Assembly (NCBI RefSeq): GCF_024519435.1
Contig: NZ_JALJRZ010000014.1
Coordinates: 1 to 64,000, forward strand
DNA length: 64,000 nucleotides
Direction: 5' to 3'
Source: Terrabacter sp. Ter38
GTDB lineage: Bacteria > Actinomycetota > Actinomycetes > Actinomycetales > Dermatophilaceae
Made by a program: the position numbers and the translations under genes. The notes beneath the pieces are model-generated. The model was not told the DNA's origin and did no database searches. It saw only the letters and a list, made by a program, of their open reading frames with translations. Shown here one piece after another: positions 1 through 7,765 of the stretch (its first letter is position 1; each line of letters opens with the position of its first letter).

Positions 1-89
1 CTGGCAACAGTGTCAACAGCAGGATGATGGGGTAATTCGAGCTCCCGGTCGTGCGTCCTTCCCGAGGCCCGACTCCGAGCGCGAGCTCT

Positions 90-725
90 TCAGCCCGAGC
101 GCTCGGCGGCATGACGGTGCGGATCTTCCGTGGTGCGCGCCTGGGGCGACGGCACGTGGGACGGCCTTACTGCACCGGGTAGGGAGGGGAGCCTGCAGGC
201 GGCCCCGGTCAGCCAGACGGCGATCTGCTTCCCGATCTCGGCGACCTCGTCCTCGAGCGGCCTGAGAGGCTTCCTGGATATGCCCATGGCCGTGGGCGCG
301 CTTACCGGCCTTCCGGACTTCCGCCGGATGGCGAGGGATGCGCCGGCTGAGGGGAAGAGCGTCGGGTTCCAAGTAACTCCGTCGTAGTGCTCCGGTGCGA
401 TCGTGCGCGTGCTGAAGACTCGCCGGATCACGATGCCGCCCGTGCTGACCGCGACGCGGCTACGGGCAGCGCGGACGATTAGCAACAGCCATGCCGGAAG
501 TAGCACGATTGCTGAGGCGACGCCGGCCCAGGGTGTCCACCCTGCTGCGTTCCCGACCGCGATCGCGACGAGGATTAGTCCAACCACGATGGTGCCCATC
601 GTGGTCATCATGACCCGATAGTCGTCGGCGAGTATGAGCGCCGCTGGGGGCGCGCCGACTAGAGAGGTGCTACGTCGGGGCCGCATGTGCTGATCATCGC
701 TCAGGTCGGCCCCCGACCCGGACAT
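90..725 (-). CDS. Hypothetical two-TM membrane protein, PH-like
   Basis: A 211-residue protein with two hydrophobic segments at about residues 38-60 and 65-85, followed by a basic, beta-rich stretch (SRVAVSTGGIVIRRVF). This layout resembles actinobacterial proteins with a small membrane hairpin and a PH-like cytoplasmic domain. I see no catalytic motif. The C-terminal 40 residues are low complexity and basic. An alternative ATG at 684-686 would drop 13 residues; neither start has a strong ribosome binding site. It diverges from the split lipoprotein gene at 781. The function is unknown, and the PH assignment is inference from layout only. Confidence 0.55.
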   Translation of the reverse strand: MSGSGADLSDDQHMRPRRSTSLVGAPPAALILADDYRVMMTTMGTIVVGLILVAIAVGNAAGWTPWAGVASAIVLLPAWLLLIVRAARSRVAVSTGGIVIRRVFSTRTIAPEHYDGVTWNPTLFPSAGASLAIRRKSGRPVSAPTAMGISRKPLRPLEDEVAEIGKQIAVWLTGAACRLPSLPGAVRPSHVPSPQARTTEDPHRHAAERSG

Positions 726-780
726 CTAAGCCCGCCGCGCCATCTCAGGTATCAGCCAATGGCACCCGTAAAGTGCCCGC

Positions 781-1083
781 ATGAAACTCCGGTTGGATGG
801 GCGTCCAGCCCGCGGTCCTTATCTTGCCGTTGCCACGTTCCTGGCTGTGGCTGGCCTCGCCGGCTGCTGGTCAGGGGGAAAGTCCTTGAAGGAGTCATGT
901 GAGACGGTCCGAGCAGCGAACCCCCGGGTAGCGGCGGCTGTCGACGGCGAGGGGATCGCGCGCGTCGCGGCAGAGGTTTACCGCAAGGTGGCGTCTGAGG
1001 GTGATCAGGAGACGCGTGAACTCTTTGAGCCCGCGATTCCCGCCTGGGACCATTTGGCTGCCGGCAACAAGGGCGGATTCAAC
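781..1083 (+). pseudogene. Lipoprotein gene, 5' part (split by IS30)
   Basis: The first 101 codons encode a signal peptide with a lipobox (VAGLAGC) and then a short helical domain that stops at GGFN, exactly where the IS30-family element begins. Beyond the element, the same frame resumes at 2548 and runs for 27 residues to a TAG stop. Both halves are in frame 1, and the removed block (1084-2547) is 1464 bp, a multiple of three. The rebuilt protein would be about 128 residues, normal for small actinobacterial lipoproteins. Its function is unknown. Translation into the element gives a nonsense tail to 1278, so the gene is probably inactive. Confidence 0.65.
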
Positions 1084-1084
1084 C

Positions 1085-1099
1085 GGTCGTCGCAACACC
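1085..1099 (+). repeat. Left terminal inverted repeat of IS30 element
   Basis: GGTCGTCGCAACACC reads as the inverse of the right end at 2532-2546 with one mismatch. Confidence 0.75.
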
Positions 1100-1118
1100 T
1101 CGATCACGGAGGTGCGCG

Positions 1119-2552
1119 ATGGGACGAGCCGAGAAGCAGGGAGCGGAGCCTCCTTCGGGTGGGCGGCGGCAGTTGGCAGCGGATCGGGCGATGCGCCCAC
1201 CGATGCGCTCACCGGGCAGGCCCGAGCCCTCACGTGCGGTGCAACGCGACTTCTGGCGGCGCATCGCTGCGGGCGTGACGACGGTCGAGGCCGCGCAAGC
1301 GGTGGGGGTGTCGTGGCCAGTCGGAGCCCGGTGGTTCCGCCACGCTGGCGGCATGCCGCCGATCAGCCTGCAGTAGCCCACGGGGCGCTACCTGTCGTTT
1401 CTCGAGCGTGAGGAGATCGCACTGCTGCGCGCTCAACAGATCGGGGTGCGGGAGATCGCCCGCAGGATCGGACGCGACCCGGGGACGGTCTCTCGCGAGC
1501 TGCGAAGGAACGCGGCAACCAGGGGCGGTAAGCCGGTGTACCGGGCCGTGGTGGCGCAGTGGAAGGCGCAGCAGGCGGCGAAGCGGCCGAAGACTGCGAA
1601 GCTCGTCGGCAACGGCCTGCTGCGTGAGTACGTGCAGTCCCGACTGGCCGGGAGTATCCGCCGGCCTGACGGCACGATCGTCACCGGGCCCGAGCCGCCG
1701 GCGTGGAAGGGGCTGAACAAGCCGCACCGGGCGGACCGGCGGTGGGCGATGGCGTGGAGCCCGGAGCAGATCTCGGCGCGGTTGCCGGTGGACTTCCCGG
1801 ATGATGAGTCCATGCGCATCAGCCCCGAGGCGATCTATCAGTCGCTGTTCATCGAGGGCCGGGGCGCGCTCAAACGTGAGCTGGTCGCGTGCCTGCGCAC
1901 TGGTAGGGCGCTGCGCGAGCCTCGGGCGCGGTCGCAGAACAAGCCGCAAGGACATGTCACCCCAGATGTCGTGCTCAGCGAGCGTCCTGCCGAGGCCGCG
2001 GATCGGGCGGTTCCTGGGCACTGGGAAGGTGATCTGATCATCGGCACAGGACGGTCCGCGATCGGCACCCTCGTCGAACGCAGCAGCCGATCCACGATCC
2101 TGGCGCACCTGCCGCGGCTGGAAGGCTGGGGCGAGATACCCGCTGTGAAGAACGGCCCATCGCTCGGTGGCTACGGCGCGGTCGCGATGAACACCGCTCT
2201 GACGGCGTCGATGAGCAGGCTTCCCGAGCAGCTGCGCAAAACCCTCACCTGGGATCGGGGCAAGGAGCTCTCCGGTCACGCCCAGTTCGCGCTTGATACC
2301 GGCACGAGAGTGTTCTTCGCCGACCCGCACTCGCCCTGGCAGCGGCCCACGAACGAGAACACCAACGGCGTTCTTCGTCAGTACTTCCCGAAGGGCACCG
2401 ACCTGTCCCGATGGTCCGCCGATGACCTCGAAGCAGTCGCCCTCGCGGTCAACAACCGACCGCGCAAGATCCTCGGCTGGAAGACCCCGGCGGAGGTCTT
2501 CGAGGAACAACTACTCTCGCTACAACAGACCGGTGTTGCAACGACCCATTGA
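1119..2552 (+). pseudogene. IS30-family transposase with in-frame amber stop
   Basis: Frame 3 carries an almost complete IS30 transposase: an N-terminal HTH region (AAQAVGVSWPVGARWF), a second HTH (VREIARRIGRDPGTVSREL), and a DDE catalytic core with D in GHWEGDLIIG, D in LTWDRGKEL and E in RPTNENTNG. A TAG at 1374-1376 interrupts it between MPPISLQ and PTGRYLSF. From memory, relatives read through here with a glutamate, so this is probably a GAG to TAG change. A GTG at 1446 could restart translation but would omit the N-terminal DNA-binding part. The stop codon at 2550-2552 lies just outside the right repeat, so the flank appears to supply it. Confidence 0.8.
2532..2546 (-). repeat. Right terminal inverted repeat of IS30 element
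   Basis: GGTGTTGCAACGACC, the inverse of the left end with one mismatch. It overlaps the last codons of the transposase. Confidence 0.75.
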
Positions 2553-2631
2553 ACTCGCCAAGCACACCAAGGAAACGTTCGACGCAATCATGGCGGTTGA
2601 TCGAGCATGTACCGACGTTCGGCGAGGTTAG
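2548..2631 (+). pseudogene. Lipoprotein gene, 3' part (split by IS30)
   Basis: This is the displaced tail of the lipoprotein begun at 781. Directly after the right end of the IS, frame 1 reads IELAKHTKETFDAIMAVDRAC and ends at TAG 2629-2631. The helical, charged composition matches the upstream half, and the frame is continuous if the element is removed. This 28-codon piece has no start of its own. Evidence: frame continuity and composition; no comparison sequence was available. Confidence 0.55.
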
Positions 2632-2743
2632 GAAGGTCGTACCTGGCGGGAGGGCCCGTCGTCCGTCCTTGAACGCGGCAGAAGAGGGCAGTCCCTCTTT
2701 GGGAGCGATGGATCAGTTGCAGGGGTTGACGTGAGCGTTTCGC

Positions 2744-3310
2744 GTGCGGTCACATGCCAACGTGAGCAAGCCGACGGACGCCTCAAGCCAGGTCTTTGGG
2801 TCTGACGCCGAGGTTGCGTGGATCAACGCCCAGACAGGGGTCGGGCGGACGGTCACGTCTGCGATCCCACCAGTCTTCGAGGCCTACTGCACCGTGTCAG
2901 TGCCGGCAGACCCGGAGGCCATCAAGGTGCAGAACGGCTTACTTGTCGAGACGTTGACCCTGGCCGCACCGGGCCAATGGTGGATCGGCTTTCTCGAAAC
3001 CGGGATCTCCGACGTGGTGTTTCAAGAGGCGCCGCGCATTCGCGTCTACAACAACGAGTACGTCCTAGTGAGGGCGGGCGCGGAAGACGCTCTGCGCTGG
3101 AGGGCCGACGAGACGGACAAGGACTTGCTGCCCGACCTCATGTTTCCCCCCGATCGTTCGTGGCTGGTCTCAACCCTCTGGGATGACGACTGGCGCTACA
3201 TAGGCGGCCCGGCATGGCTGATTAGAAGAGTCGCCGGGGCAAAGGCCATCAAGGCGCGCCCGATCGAACTCGGCGAAGACTCGATACCCGCAGGGCACAC
3301 GGCGATCTAG
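2744..3310 (+). CDS. Hypothetical protein
   Basis: A soluble protein of about 188 residues with an acidic, aromatic-rich composition (GQWWIGFLETG, DDDWRYIGGPAWLIR) and no signal peptide or membrane segment. Two GTG starts are possible, 2744 and 2762; neither has a good ribosome binding site. I do not recognise a family. It lies alone between the IS30 scar and the toxin-antitoxin pair, in accessory DNA. The solitary position and Trp-rich acidic make-up would suit an orphan immunity-like protein, but that is only a guess. Confidence 0.5.
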   Translation: MRSHANVSKPTDASSQVFGSDAEVAWINAQTGVGRTVTSAIPPVFEAYCTVSVPADPEAIKVQNGLLVETLTLAAPGQWWIGFLETGISDVVFQEAPRIRVYNNEYVLVRAGAEDALRWRADETDKDLLPDLMFPPDRSWLVSTLWDDDWRYIGGPAWLIRRVAGAKAIKARPIELGEDSIPAGHTAI

Positions 3311-3387
3311 CCGATCGGAGTTCCACGCCTACTCGCCGCACCCACGTCGGACGTCCCGTCCTCACCGCGGCAGGAGCGGATGACTCC

Positions 3388-3645
3388 TCAGTCGTAGTGG
3401 AAGCGGGCCTGAAGGACGACCAGGTCGTCGCCGTCGATGAGGTAAACGAGCCGGTGCTCTTCAGTGATCCGACGTGACCAGACGCCGGCCAGCATGTGCC
3501 GCAGCGGCTCGGGCTTACCGATGCCAGCCACCGGGTCGCGAAGTGCGTCATCGATGAGCCGGTTGATCCGTTTGAGCATCTGCCGGTCAGCAGCAAGCCA
3601 GTACGTGTAGTCCGCCCATCCGTTCGGTGTGAAGACCAGCCTCAT
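3388..3645 (-). CDS. yoeB: Toxin YoeB (Txe/YoeB mRNA interferase)
   Basis: An 85-residue protein matching the YoeB family along its length. The conserved GKPEPL element carries the family's catalytic Glu, EHRLVY the Arg, and the C-terminal RFHYD the His. YoeB is a ribosome-dependent endoribonuclease that cuts mRNA at the A site and is held inactive by YefM. Its ATG overlaps the antitoxin stop by four bases, so the two are translationally coupled. Length and key residues are intact, so the toxin is probably functional. Confidence 0.93.
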   Translation of the reverse strand: MRLVFTPNGWADYTYWLAADRQMLKRINRLIDDALRDPVAGIGKPEPLRHMLAGVWSRRITEEHRLVYLIDGDDLVVLQARFHYD

Positions 3646-3887
3646 CGCGCCAGGTCGTGCTCGTCCCGCTGCCCGGACCGTGCCTGCTGCAGGCTCTCAA
3701 GCAGGTGTCGGGCATTGGCTGGGACCCGCAACAGATGAGCTGTCTCCTCGAGCGCGTCGTAGTCTGCGCGGGACATCAGCACCGCGTCGCCGCGGCGGGA
3801 GGTTATCTCGATTGGTGTGCGGTCCTCGTTGACCTGCTCGATCAGCGGAAACAAGTTCTTCCGGGCCTCGCTTGCAGTGACAGCCAT
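3642..3887 (-). CDS. yefM: Antitoxin YefM (Phd/YefM family)
   Basis: An 81-residue antitoxin starting at MAVTASEARKNLFPLIEQV, the typical Phd/YefM N-terminus, which dimerises and binds DNA. The C-terminal half is the flexible toxin-binding tail. I chose the ATG at 3885-3887 because AGGAG lies a few bases upstream and the upstream extension is not antitoxin-like. The promoter-proximal position, before the toxin, is standard. YefM, alone or with YoeB, represses its own operon, probably through the palindrome at 3899-3920. Confidence 0.92.
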   Translation of the reverse strand: MAVTASEARKNLFPLIEQVNEDRTPIEITSRRGDAVLMSRADYDALEETAHLLRVPANARHLLESLQQARSGQRDEHDLAR

Positions 3888-3898
3888 GACATCTCCTA

Positions 3899-3920
3899 CT
3901 GGTACAGGTTCTTGTACCAG
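3899..3920. promoter_or_regulatory. Palindromic operator of yefM-yoeB
   Basis: Arms CTGGTACA and TTGTACCAG flank a short centre, just upstream of the yefM ribosome binding site. The E. coli YefM operators are palindromes with a TGTACA core, and the arms here keep the GTACA/TGTAC core. Assignment as operator is inference from position and that precedent. Confidence 0.65.
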
Positions 3921-3977
3921 TGTGTCACGATCGGCGTCCGCCGACAAACGTCCGCCATTCTCGTGACGGCGCTGGGT

Positions 3978-4898
3978 TTAGGTGCCTGAGGCCATGTAGG
4001 CGGCGAGGATGTAGTTGGGGTGGCGGTCGAGGTTCTTCCGGGCCCGGTCGTAACGCATGGTCGTGCGCGGGTCGGCGTGCCGGGCGGCGATCTGGACGTC
4101 GCGCAGGTCAACGCCGGCGTCGAGCATGGTCGTGACGAAGGTGTGGCGCAGCATGTGTGGGTGCATCCGGGCGACGTGCACGCCGCCGACTTCGGCGAGG
4201 TGGTGCAGGCGTCGAGTGGCACAGTGTCGGTCCATCCGGGTGCCGCGGCCGGTTCGCAGGATCGGTCCCGAGGTGCGGGCGTCGACGGCGCGGTCGATGG
4301 CGCGGGCTACTGCCGGTGGCAGGGGAGTCAGGACTACCTTGCCGCCTTTGCCGGTCACGCGTAGGACGCGGTGGCCGTGTTCTTCGCCAAGGTCGGAGAT
4401 GTCGGCGCCGCAGGCTTCGAAGATCCGCAGCCCGAGCAGGCCGAGCATCGCGACGAGGGCGAAGTCGTTGACGTTGGTGGAGGTGCGGGCGGTGGCGAGC
4501 ATCGCTTCGAACTGCAGGTGGGTCAGTCCGAGGGTGGGTGACTCGGCGGGCACGTTCGGGCGCCGAACGTGCTCGGCCGGTGACTGCGCCAGGACGGCGT
4601 CGATGACGCAGGTCCGGTAGAACCCGGCGACGACCGCGACGCGGCGGCTCACGGTCGAAGGCTTGTAGCGGCGGGTCTCCTGCATCCACCGGATGTAGAG
4701 CTCGATGTGCGGTCGTTGCGCGGTCAGCGGGTCCAGGCCGTGTCCGCGGCACCAGGTCAGGAATGCGCGCAGGTCGGACTCGGTGTGAACCCGGGACTGT
4801 CCTTTGAACCGGGCCAGGTAGGCGGCGACCGCGCGTCTGAGCGTGTCCGATTCTGGAGGCAGAGGGATCGGGACCAAGACGTTCTCGTAGGTAGTCAT
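3978..4898 (-). CDS. Tyrosine recombinase (XerC/D-like integrase)
   Basis: A 306-residue phage-integrase-family recombinase. The N-terminal SAM-like core-binding domain spans about residues 20-110 and the catalytic domain 120-300. Catalytic residues visible are Arg158 (GLLGLRIFE), a Lys near 183-187, His248 and Arg251 (HPHMLRHT), His274 (ARHADP) and Tyr283 (MRYDR). The set is complete, so the enzyme looks active. No excisionase adjoins it and no attachment repeat is evident, so it may be a free-standing recombinase in accessory DNA. It is separate from the AICE integrase at 14.5 kb, which is of a different subtype. Confidence 0.88.
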   Translation of the reverse strand: MTTYENVLVPIPLPPESDTLRRAVAAYLARFKGQSRVHTESDLRAFLTWCRGHGLDPLTAQRPHIELYIRWMQETRRYKPSTVSRRVAVVAGFYRTCVIDAVLAQSPAEHVRRPNVPAESPTLGLTHLQFEAMLATARTSTNVNDFALVAMLGLLGLRIFEACGADISDLGEEHGHRVLRVTGKGGKVVLTPLPPAVARAIDRAVDARTSGPILRTGRGTRMDRHCATRRLHHLAEVGGVHVARMHPHMLRHTFVTTMLDAGVDLRDVQIAARHADPRTTMRYDRARKNLDRHPNYILAAYMASGT

Positions 4899-4998
4899 CT
4901 TTGCAGGGTGAACGGAGTCGGCCGACCCAGGAAAGCGCCGCCATCATCCCGCAGCAGCGCGCAACCTGCAGGACGGCACGATCGGGGGACTCGAACGG

Positions 4999-5280
4999 TC
5001 ACCGTCGGCGGCCGGTTCCGCGCTCCCACCACTGACTCGGTGCCCGCTCCCGAATGTCTTGTGCCACCCACTCGACATCCACGCCATTGCAGAACTTCCA
5101 CTGCTCCTTGGCGGCACGTGAGTACTGGAACAACGCTTGGTCCGCCTCGAACGCATCCAGCTCACCGGCGCGGAACCGGTCGATCTCGAGCCCGACCCGC
5201 TCCACGAGCTGGGCCAGCTGCGCCTCGTGGAAGGCACTCACGGTCGCCGCGGCCGCACGACGCTCAGCACTCGGGGACAT
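4999..5280 (-). CDS. Small hypothetical protein
   Basis: A 93-residue, mostly helical soluble protein (VERVGLEIDRFRAGELDAFEADQALFQYSRAAKEQW) ending in a Trp- and Arg-rich tail. The composition suggests a small helical bundle. It lies between the recombinase and the MarR gene, transcribed in the same direction as both. I do not recognise the family, although proteins of this appearance occur beside mobile genes in actinobacteria. The function is unknown. Confidence 0.55.
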   Translation of the reverse strand: MSPSAERRAAAATVSAFHEAQLAQLVERVGLEIDRFRAGELDAFEADQALFQYSRAAKEQWKFCNGVDVEWVAQDIRERAPSQWWERGTGRRR

Positions 5281-5446
5281 GAGTCTCAGGCTAATCCGGG
5301 GACCGATGTCATGTGTCTGTCACTGCCGTCCCTAACCGCGACCGCGTCGACGGCTGGCCCGCATGCGGCATGAGCGGACCGTTGCGGCAGCCCAACAGAC
5401 GGCGATGTGGGGCGGGTCCGGCTCGACCACCCTGGCCGATGTCGCT

Positions 5447-5938
5447 TCATTGACTCCGCGTTGGGCGGGTAGGCGGGCCCGTCAGCGCGGCCTCTGCTGA
5501 GGGCGCGACCTCGAGGTACGGGTCCGTGATCGACCGCAACCTGGCGAGCGTATCCACGAGGGCATCGGTCCTCTTCGCGCCCAGGTGCGCAAGCCATTCC
5601 TGCTCGACTTCGAGTTGGGCAGCCCGGGCCAGGGCGATGACCGCTCGTCCCTTTGATGTGAAGCGGATGAGCCGGGCGCGGGCGTCGGTTGGGTCGGCGA
5701 CCCGCTGGACGTAGCCGCCCTCTTGGAGCTGGTCCACCAGATAGAGAGCGGTTGGTTTGGTGACCTGAGCGGACTCGGCGAGTTGGGTCAGACGCGAGCC
5801 CTCGTCGTTGATCCGCTGGGCCATTCGCGCCTGAGCCAACGTTATGGGGTGGCCTCCCTCGTGCACGGCGCGGAGAATGCGCTGCTCCATGTGGCGGTAG
5901 GGGATGAAGAGCAAGACACCCAGGCTCGGATCAGTCAC
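5447..5938 (-). CDS. MarR-family transcriptional regulator
   Basis: A 163-residue winged-helix protein. The recognition region reads RLTQLAESAQVTKPTALYLVDQL, and the wing DPTDARARLIRFTSKG is the MarR signature (D-x-R-x-x-x-x-x-T-x-x-G). The start is GTG at 5936-5938 with AGGATTCC upstream. It diverges from the 6011-7047 operon, and a near-perfect 9-1-9 inverted repeat lies in the shared gap. That arrangement predicts control of itself and of the divergent genes, relieved by an unknown small ligand. Confidence 0.9.
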   Translation of the reverse strand: MTDPSLGVLLFIPYRHMEQRILRAVHEGGHPITLAQARMAQRINDEGSRLTQLAESAQVTKPTALYLVDQLQEGGYVQRVADPTDARARLIRFTSKGRAVIALARAAQLEVEQEWLAHLGAKRTDALVDTLARLRSITDPYLEVAPSAEAALTGPPTRPTRSQ

Positions 5939-5976
5939 GGAATCCTCTTGTGGAGGGGAACGGGCAGGTGAGAATG

Positions 5977-5995
5977 TAGTTCGAGGCTCTAACTA
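5977..5995. promoter_or_regulatory. Probable MarR operator
   Basis: TAGTTCGAG, one base, CTCTAACTA: an inverted repeat with 8 of 9 positions matching, centred between the divergent MarR gene and the 6011 gene. Its size and position fit a MarR dimer site. Binding is inferred. Confidence 0.65.
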
Positions 5996-6010
5996 TATCT
6001 GGAGGCCGGC

Positions 6011-6637
6011 ATGGATGAGGTCATGTGGATGGCGGTCGAGAACGAGCGGCTCGGGCTCGCCTCGATGCTGGAAGAGCTGACCCCCGCGCAGTGGGAAACC
6101 CCCTCCCTGTGCTCGGGCTGGCGGGTGCGCGACGTGGCTGCTCACGTGGCCATGACGCCGACCGCACCCACCATGGCGACGTTGCTCGGCCAGCTGGCGC
6201 GCGCCAAGGGCAATCTGTGGGCTGCGGGCGCACAGATCGCCATCGACCACGCACGCCGACCCACCGCTCAGATCGTGGAGCAGCTGCGCCGCGACGCCGC
6301 GGCTCGGACCATGCCACTGATCACCAACGCCAACAACCTGCTCATGGACGCACTCGTGCACGGCCAGGACATCGCAATCCCCCTCGGAATCTCCCGGCCG
6401 ATGCCACTCGAGGCCGCCAGCGCGGCCTTCGCCCGGGTATGGGGCATGGGATGGCCCTTCCACGCCCAGCGTCGCCTCGCTGGCGTGACGCTGGTGGCGA
6501 CCGACGCCAACATCGTCGTTGGGGATGGGCCGACCCTGGAGGGCGACCTCGCAGCGTTGCTGCTCCTGATGACCGGCCGCACAACCGCAGCGCTCCCGCG
6601 GCTACGAGGCGCCGGCCTACAGCAGGTGTCGCAGTGA
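6011..6637 (+). CDS. Mycothiol-dependent maleylpyruvate isomerase-like protein
   Basis: A 208-residue protein of the DinB/MDMPI N-terminal superfamily. It has the typical start ENERLGLASMLEEL, then WETPSLCSGWRVRDVAAHV with the conserved LCSGW and a metal-ligand His, and a later DALVHGQDI with another. Members are four-helix bundles that often use mycothiol as cofactor, which fits an actinobacterium. The true substrate is unknown. The stop overlaps the next gene by four bases, and a MarR-type operator lies just upstream. Confidence 0.8.
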   Translation: MDEVMWMAVENERLGLASMLEELTPAQWETPSLCSGWRVRDVAAHVAMTPTAPTMATLLGQLARAKGNLWAAGAQIAIDHARRPTAQIVEQLRRDAAARTMPLITNANNLLMDALVHGQDIAIPLGISRPMPLEAASAAFARVWGMGWPFHAQRRLAGVTLVATDANIVVGDGPTLEGDLAALLLLMTGRTTAALPRLRGAGLQQVSQ

Positions 6638-7047
6638 GCCACGACAGCAGCCGCGACCTGCGCCGCGCCCGGTTCGTTCTGCTCACCACCTTTCGCTCGT
6701 CCGGGCAACCGGTCTCGACACCGGTCTGGGTCGTCCAAGACCGCGACCACCTGGCCGTCCTCACCAACCTGGACTCCGCCAAGGTTCGCCGGCTCCGGCG
6801 CGACGCCTCCATCACCCTCGTGCCGTGCAGCCCGCAGGGCAAGCCGACGCCGTCCGCCCACCCCGTCCGCGGACGCGCCAACGTCGTCACCGATCCCCAG
6901 GCAGTCAAACGGGTCTGGGGGCTGGTCCGACGCAAGTACGCCCTGGAGCACGCTGTACTCCGCGTGCTAGGACTCTTGCGTCCAGCGTGGAGACGCTGGG
7001 ACGGGCCACAGGCAGTGCTCCACCTCGACCTGGCCCCACCGAAGTGA
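6634..7047 (+). CDS. PPOX-class (F420/FMN) family protein
   Basis: A split-barrel flavin-binding protein of about 137 residues, starting at GTG 6634 inside the stop of the previous gene. The typical order is visible: RARFVLLTTFRSSGQPVSTPVWVV (first barrel strands), then KVRRLRRDASITLVPCSPQGKP and RGRANVVTDPQ. This matches the actinobacterial PPOX-class subgroup, which commonly uses F420. It is the second gene of the MarR-controlled operon, which suggests a small redox or detoxification unit with the MDMPI-like protein. Confidence 0.82.
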   Translation: MSHDSSRDLRRARFVLLTTFRSSGQPVSTPVWVVQDRDHLAVLTNLDSAKVRRLRRDASITLVPCSPQGKPTPSAHPVRGRANVVTDPQAVKRVWGLVRRKYALEHAVLRVLGLLRPAWRRWDGPQAVLHLDLAPPK

Positions 7048-7239
7048 CCCGCACGCCGATGTCTGCCTATGCCGACACTCGCGCCGACCGCAAGCAAGCC
7101 TCAATGCCAAGGACCTTCGTAAGCCAGTGAGCCGCTCGCGAAGGGTAGGACGCTTCAGGTGACCGCGAGTCGCTCCGGGCATCGGGGCGCTAGCAACGCC
7201 GACGACGCCCAAGCCGCACCACAAGGAAAGAGATCGAAA

Positions 7240-7548
7240 ATGTACGGAGTCACTAGCACGATGCGAGCCCCGGTCGGGACATACGACGGAATGCACGCGG
7301 AGATGATCAAAAGGGTAGGCATCGCTATCGACGGCCTGCTCGTCCACATTGGTCGCGCTCACCCCGACGGTTTCGAGGTGCTGGAGATCTGGGAGTCGAA
7401 GGAGCAGTACGACCGCGCCAACGTCGACATAGTCTTCCCCTTATTGAGTGAACTCTTGGGCGACGCGCCCGATCCCTCGATGGTCCCGCAGACGACGGTC
7501 CTCGACGTCCGCGGTCTCGTCATCCCCCGCGGAGACATCCTCCTCTGA
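7240..7548 (+). CDS. Small monooxygenase-like (ABM-fold) protein
   Basis: A 102-residue protein starting at ATG 7240 after AAGGAAAG. MYGVTSTMRAPVGTYDGMHAEM, then GLLVHIGRAHPDGFEVLEIWESKEQYDRA, has the alternating pattern of dimeric alpha-beta barrel (ABM) proteins, where EVLEIWESKEQ is the common strand-helix turn. No catalytic residue can be named. It probably shares the accessory region's origin. The family call is by pattern only. Confidence 0.65.
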   Translation: MYGVTSTMRAPVGTYDGMHAEMIKRVGIAIDGLLVHIGRAHPDGFEVLEIWESKEQYDRANVDIVFPLLSELLGDAPDPSMVPQTTVLDVRGLVIPRGDILL

Positions 7549-7765
7549 CCGCAGTCGCCGTGTACCGCCCGACGAGATTAGCTCCAGCGACTCGACAGTG
7601 GGCCATGACCCACCAGCCACTGATCGCCAGCGTTCTCCGCTTTCACGACCGAACGCTCGGGGTAGCCCCTTCTCGGTGTGGAACGTCCGACCATCGGCAT
7701 TATGGGAAAGGTTCGAACTCGAAGCCTCCAGGCCATCGGCGCGCCAGTTACGGGATGATTGTCGG

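Larger units (their letters stand above)
1085..2546 (+). mobile_element. IS30-family insertion sequence
   Basis: The element is about 1.46 kb, bounded by 15-bp terminal inverted repeats (14 of 15 match), and carries one IS30-type DDE transposase. No clear 2-3 bp target duplication is visible at the junctions (CC on the left, CA on the right), so the ends may be off by a base or the flank has changed. It sits inside a lipoprotein gene. The transposase has a premature stop, so the copy may no longer move by itself. Confidence 0.8.

Noticed and set aside
2378-2587. Antisense small frame at the IS right end
   Set aside because: Shadow of the transposase; no ribosome binding site or domain.
7700-7735. 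tRNA-like sequence near GGTTCGAACTCGAAGCC
   Set aside because: Resembles a T-arm, but no acceptor or anticodon arm can be folded around it, and it does not copy the tRNA-Gly 3' end, so it is not the missing attachment site.
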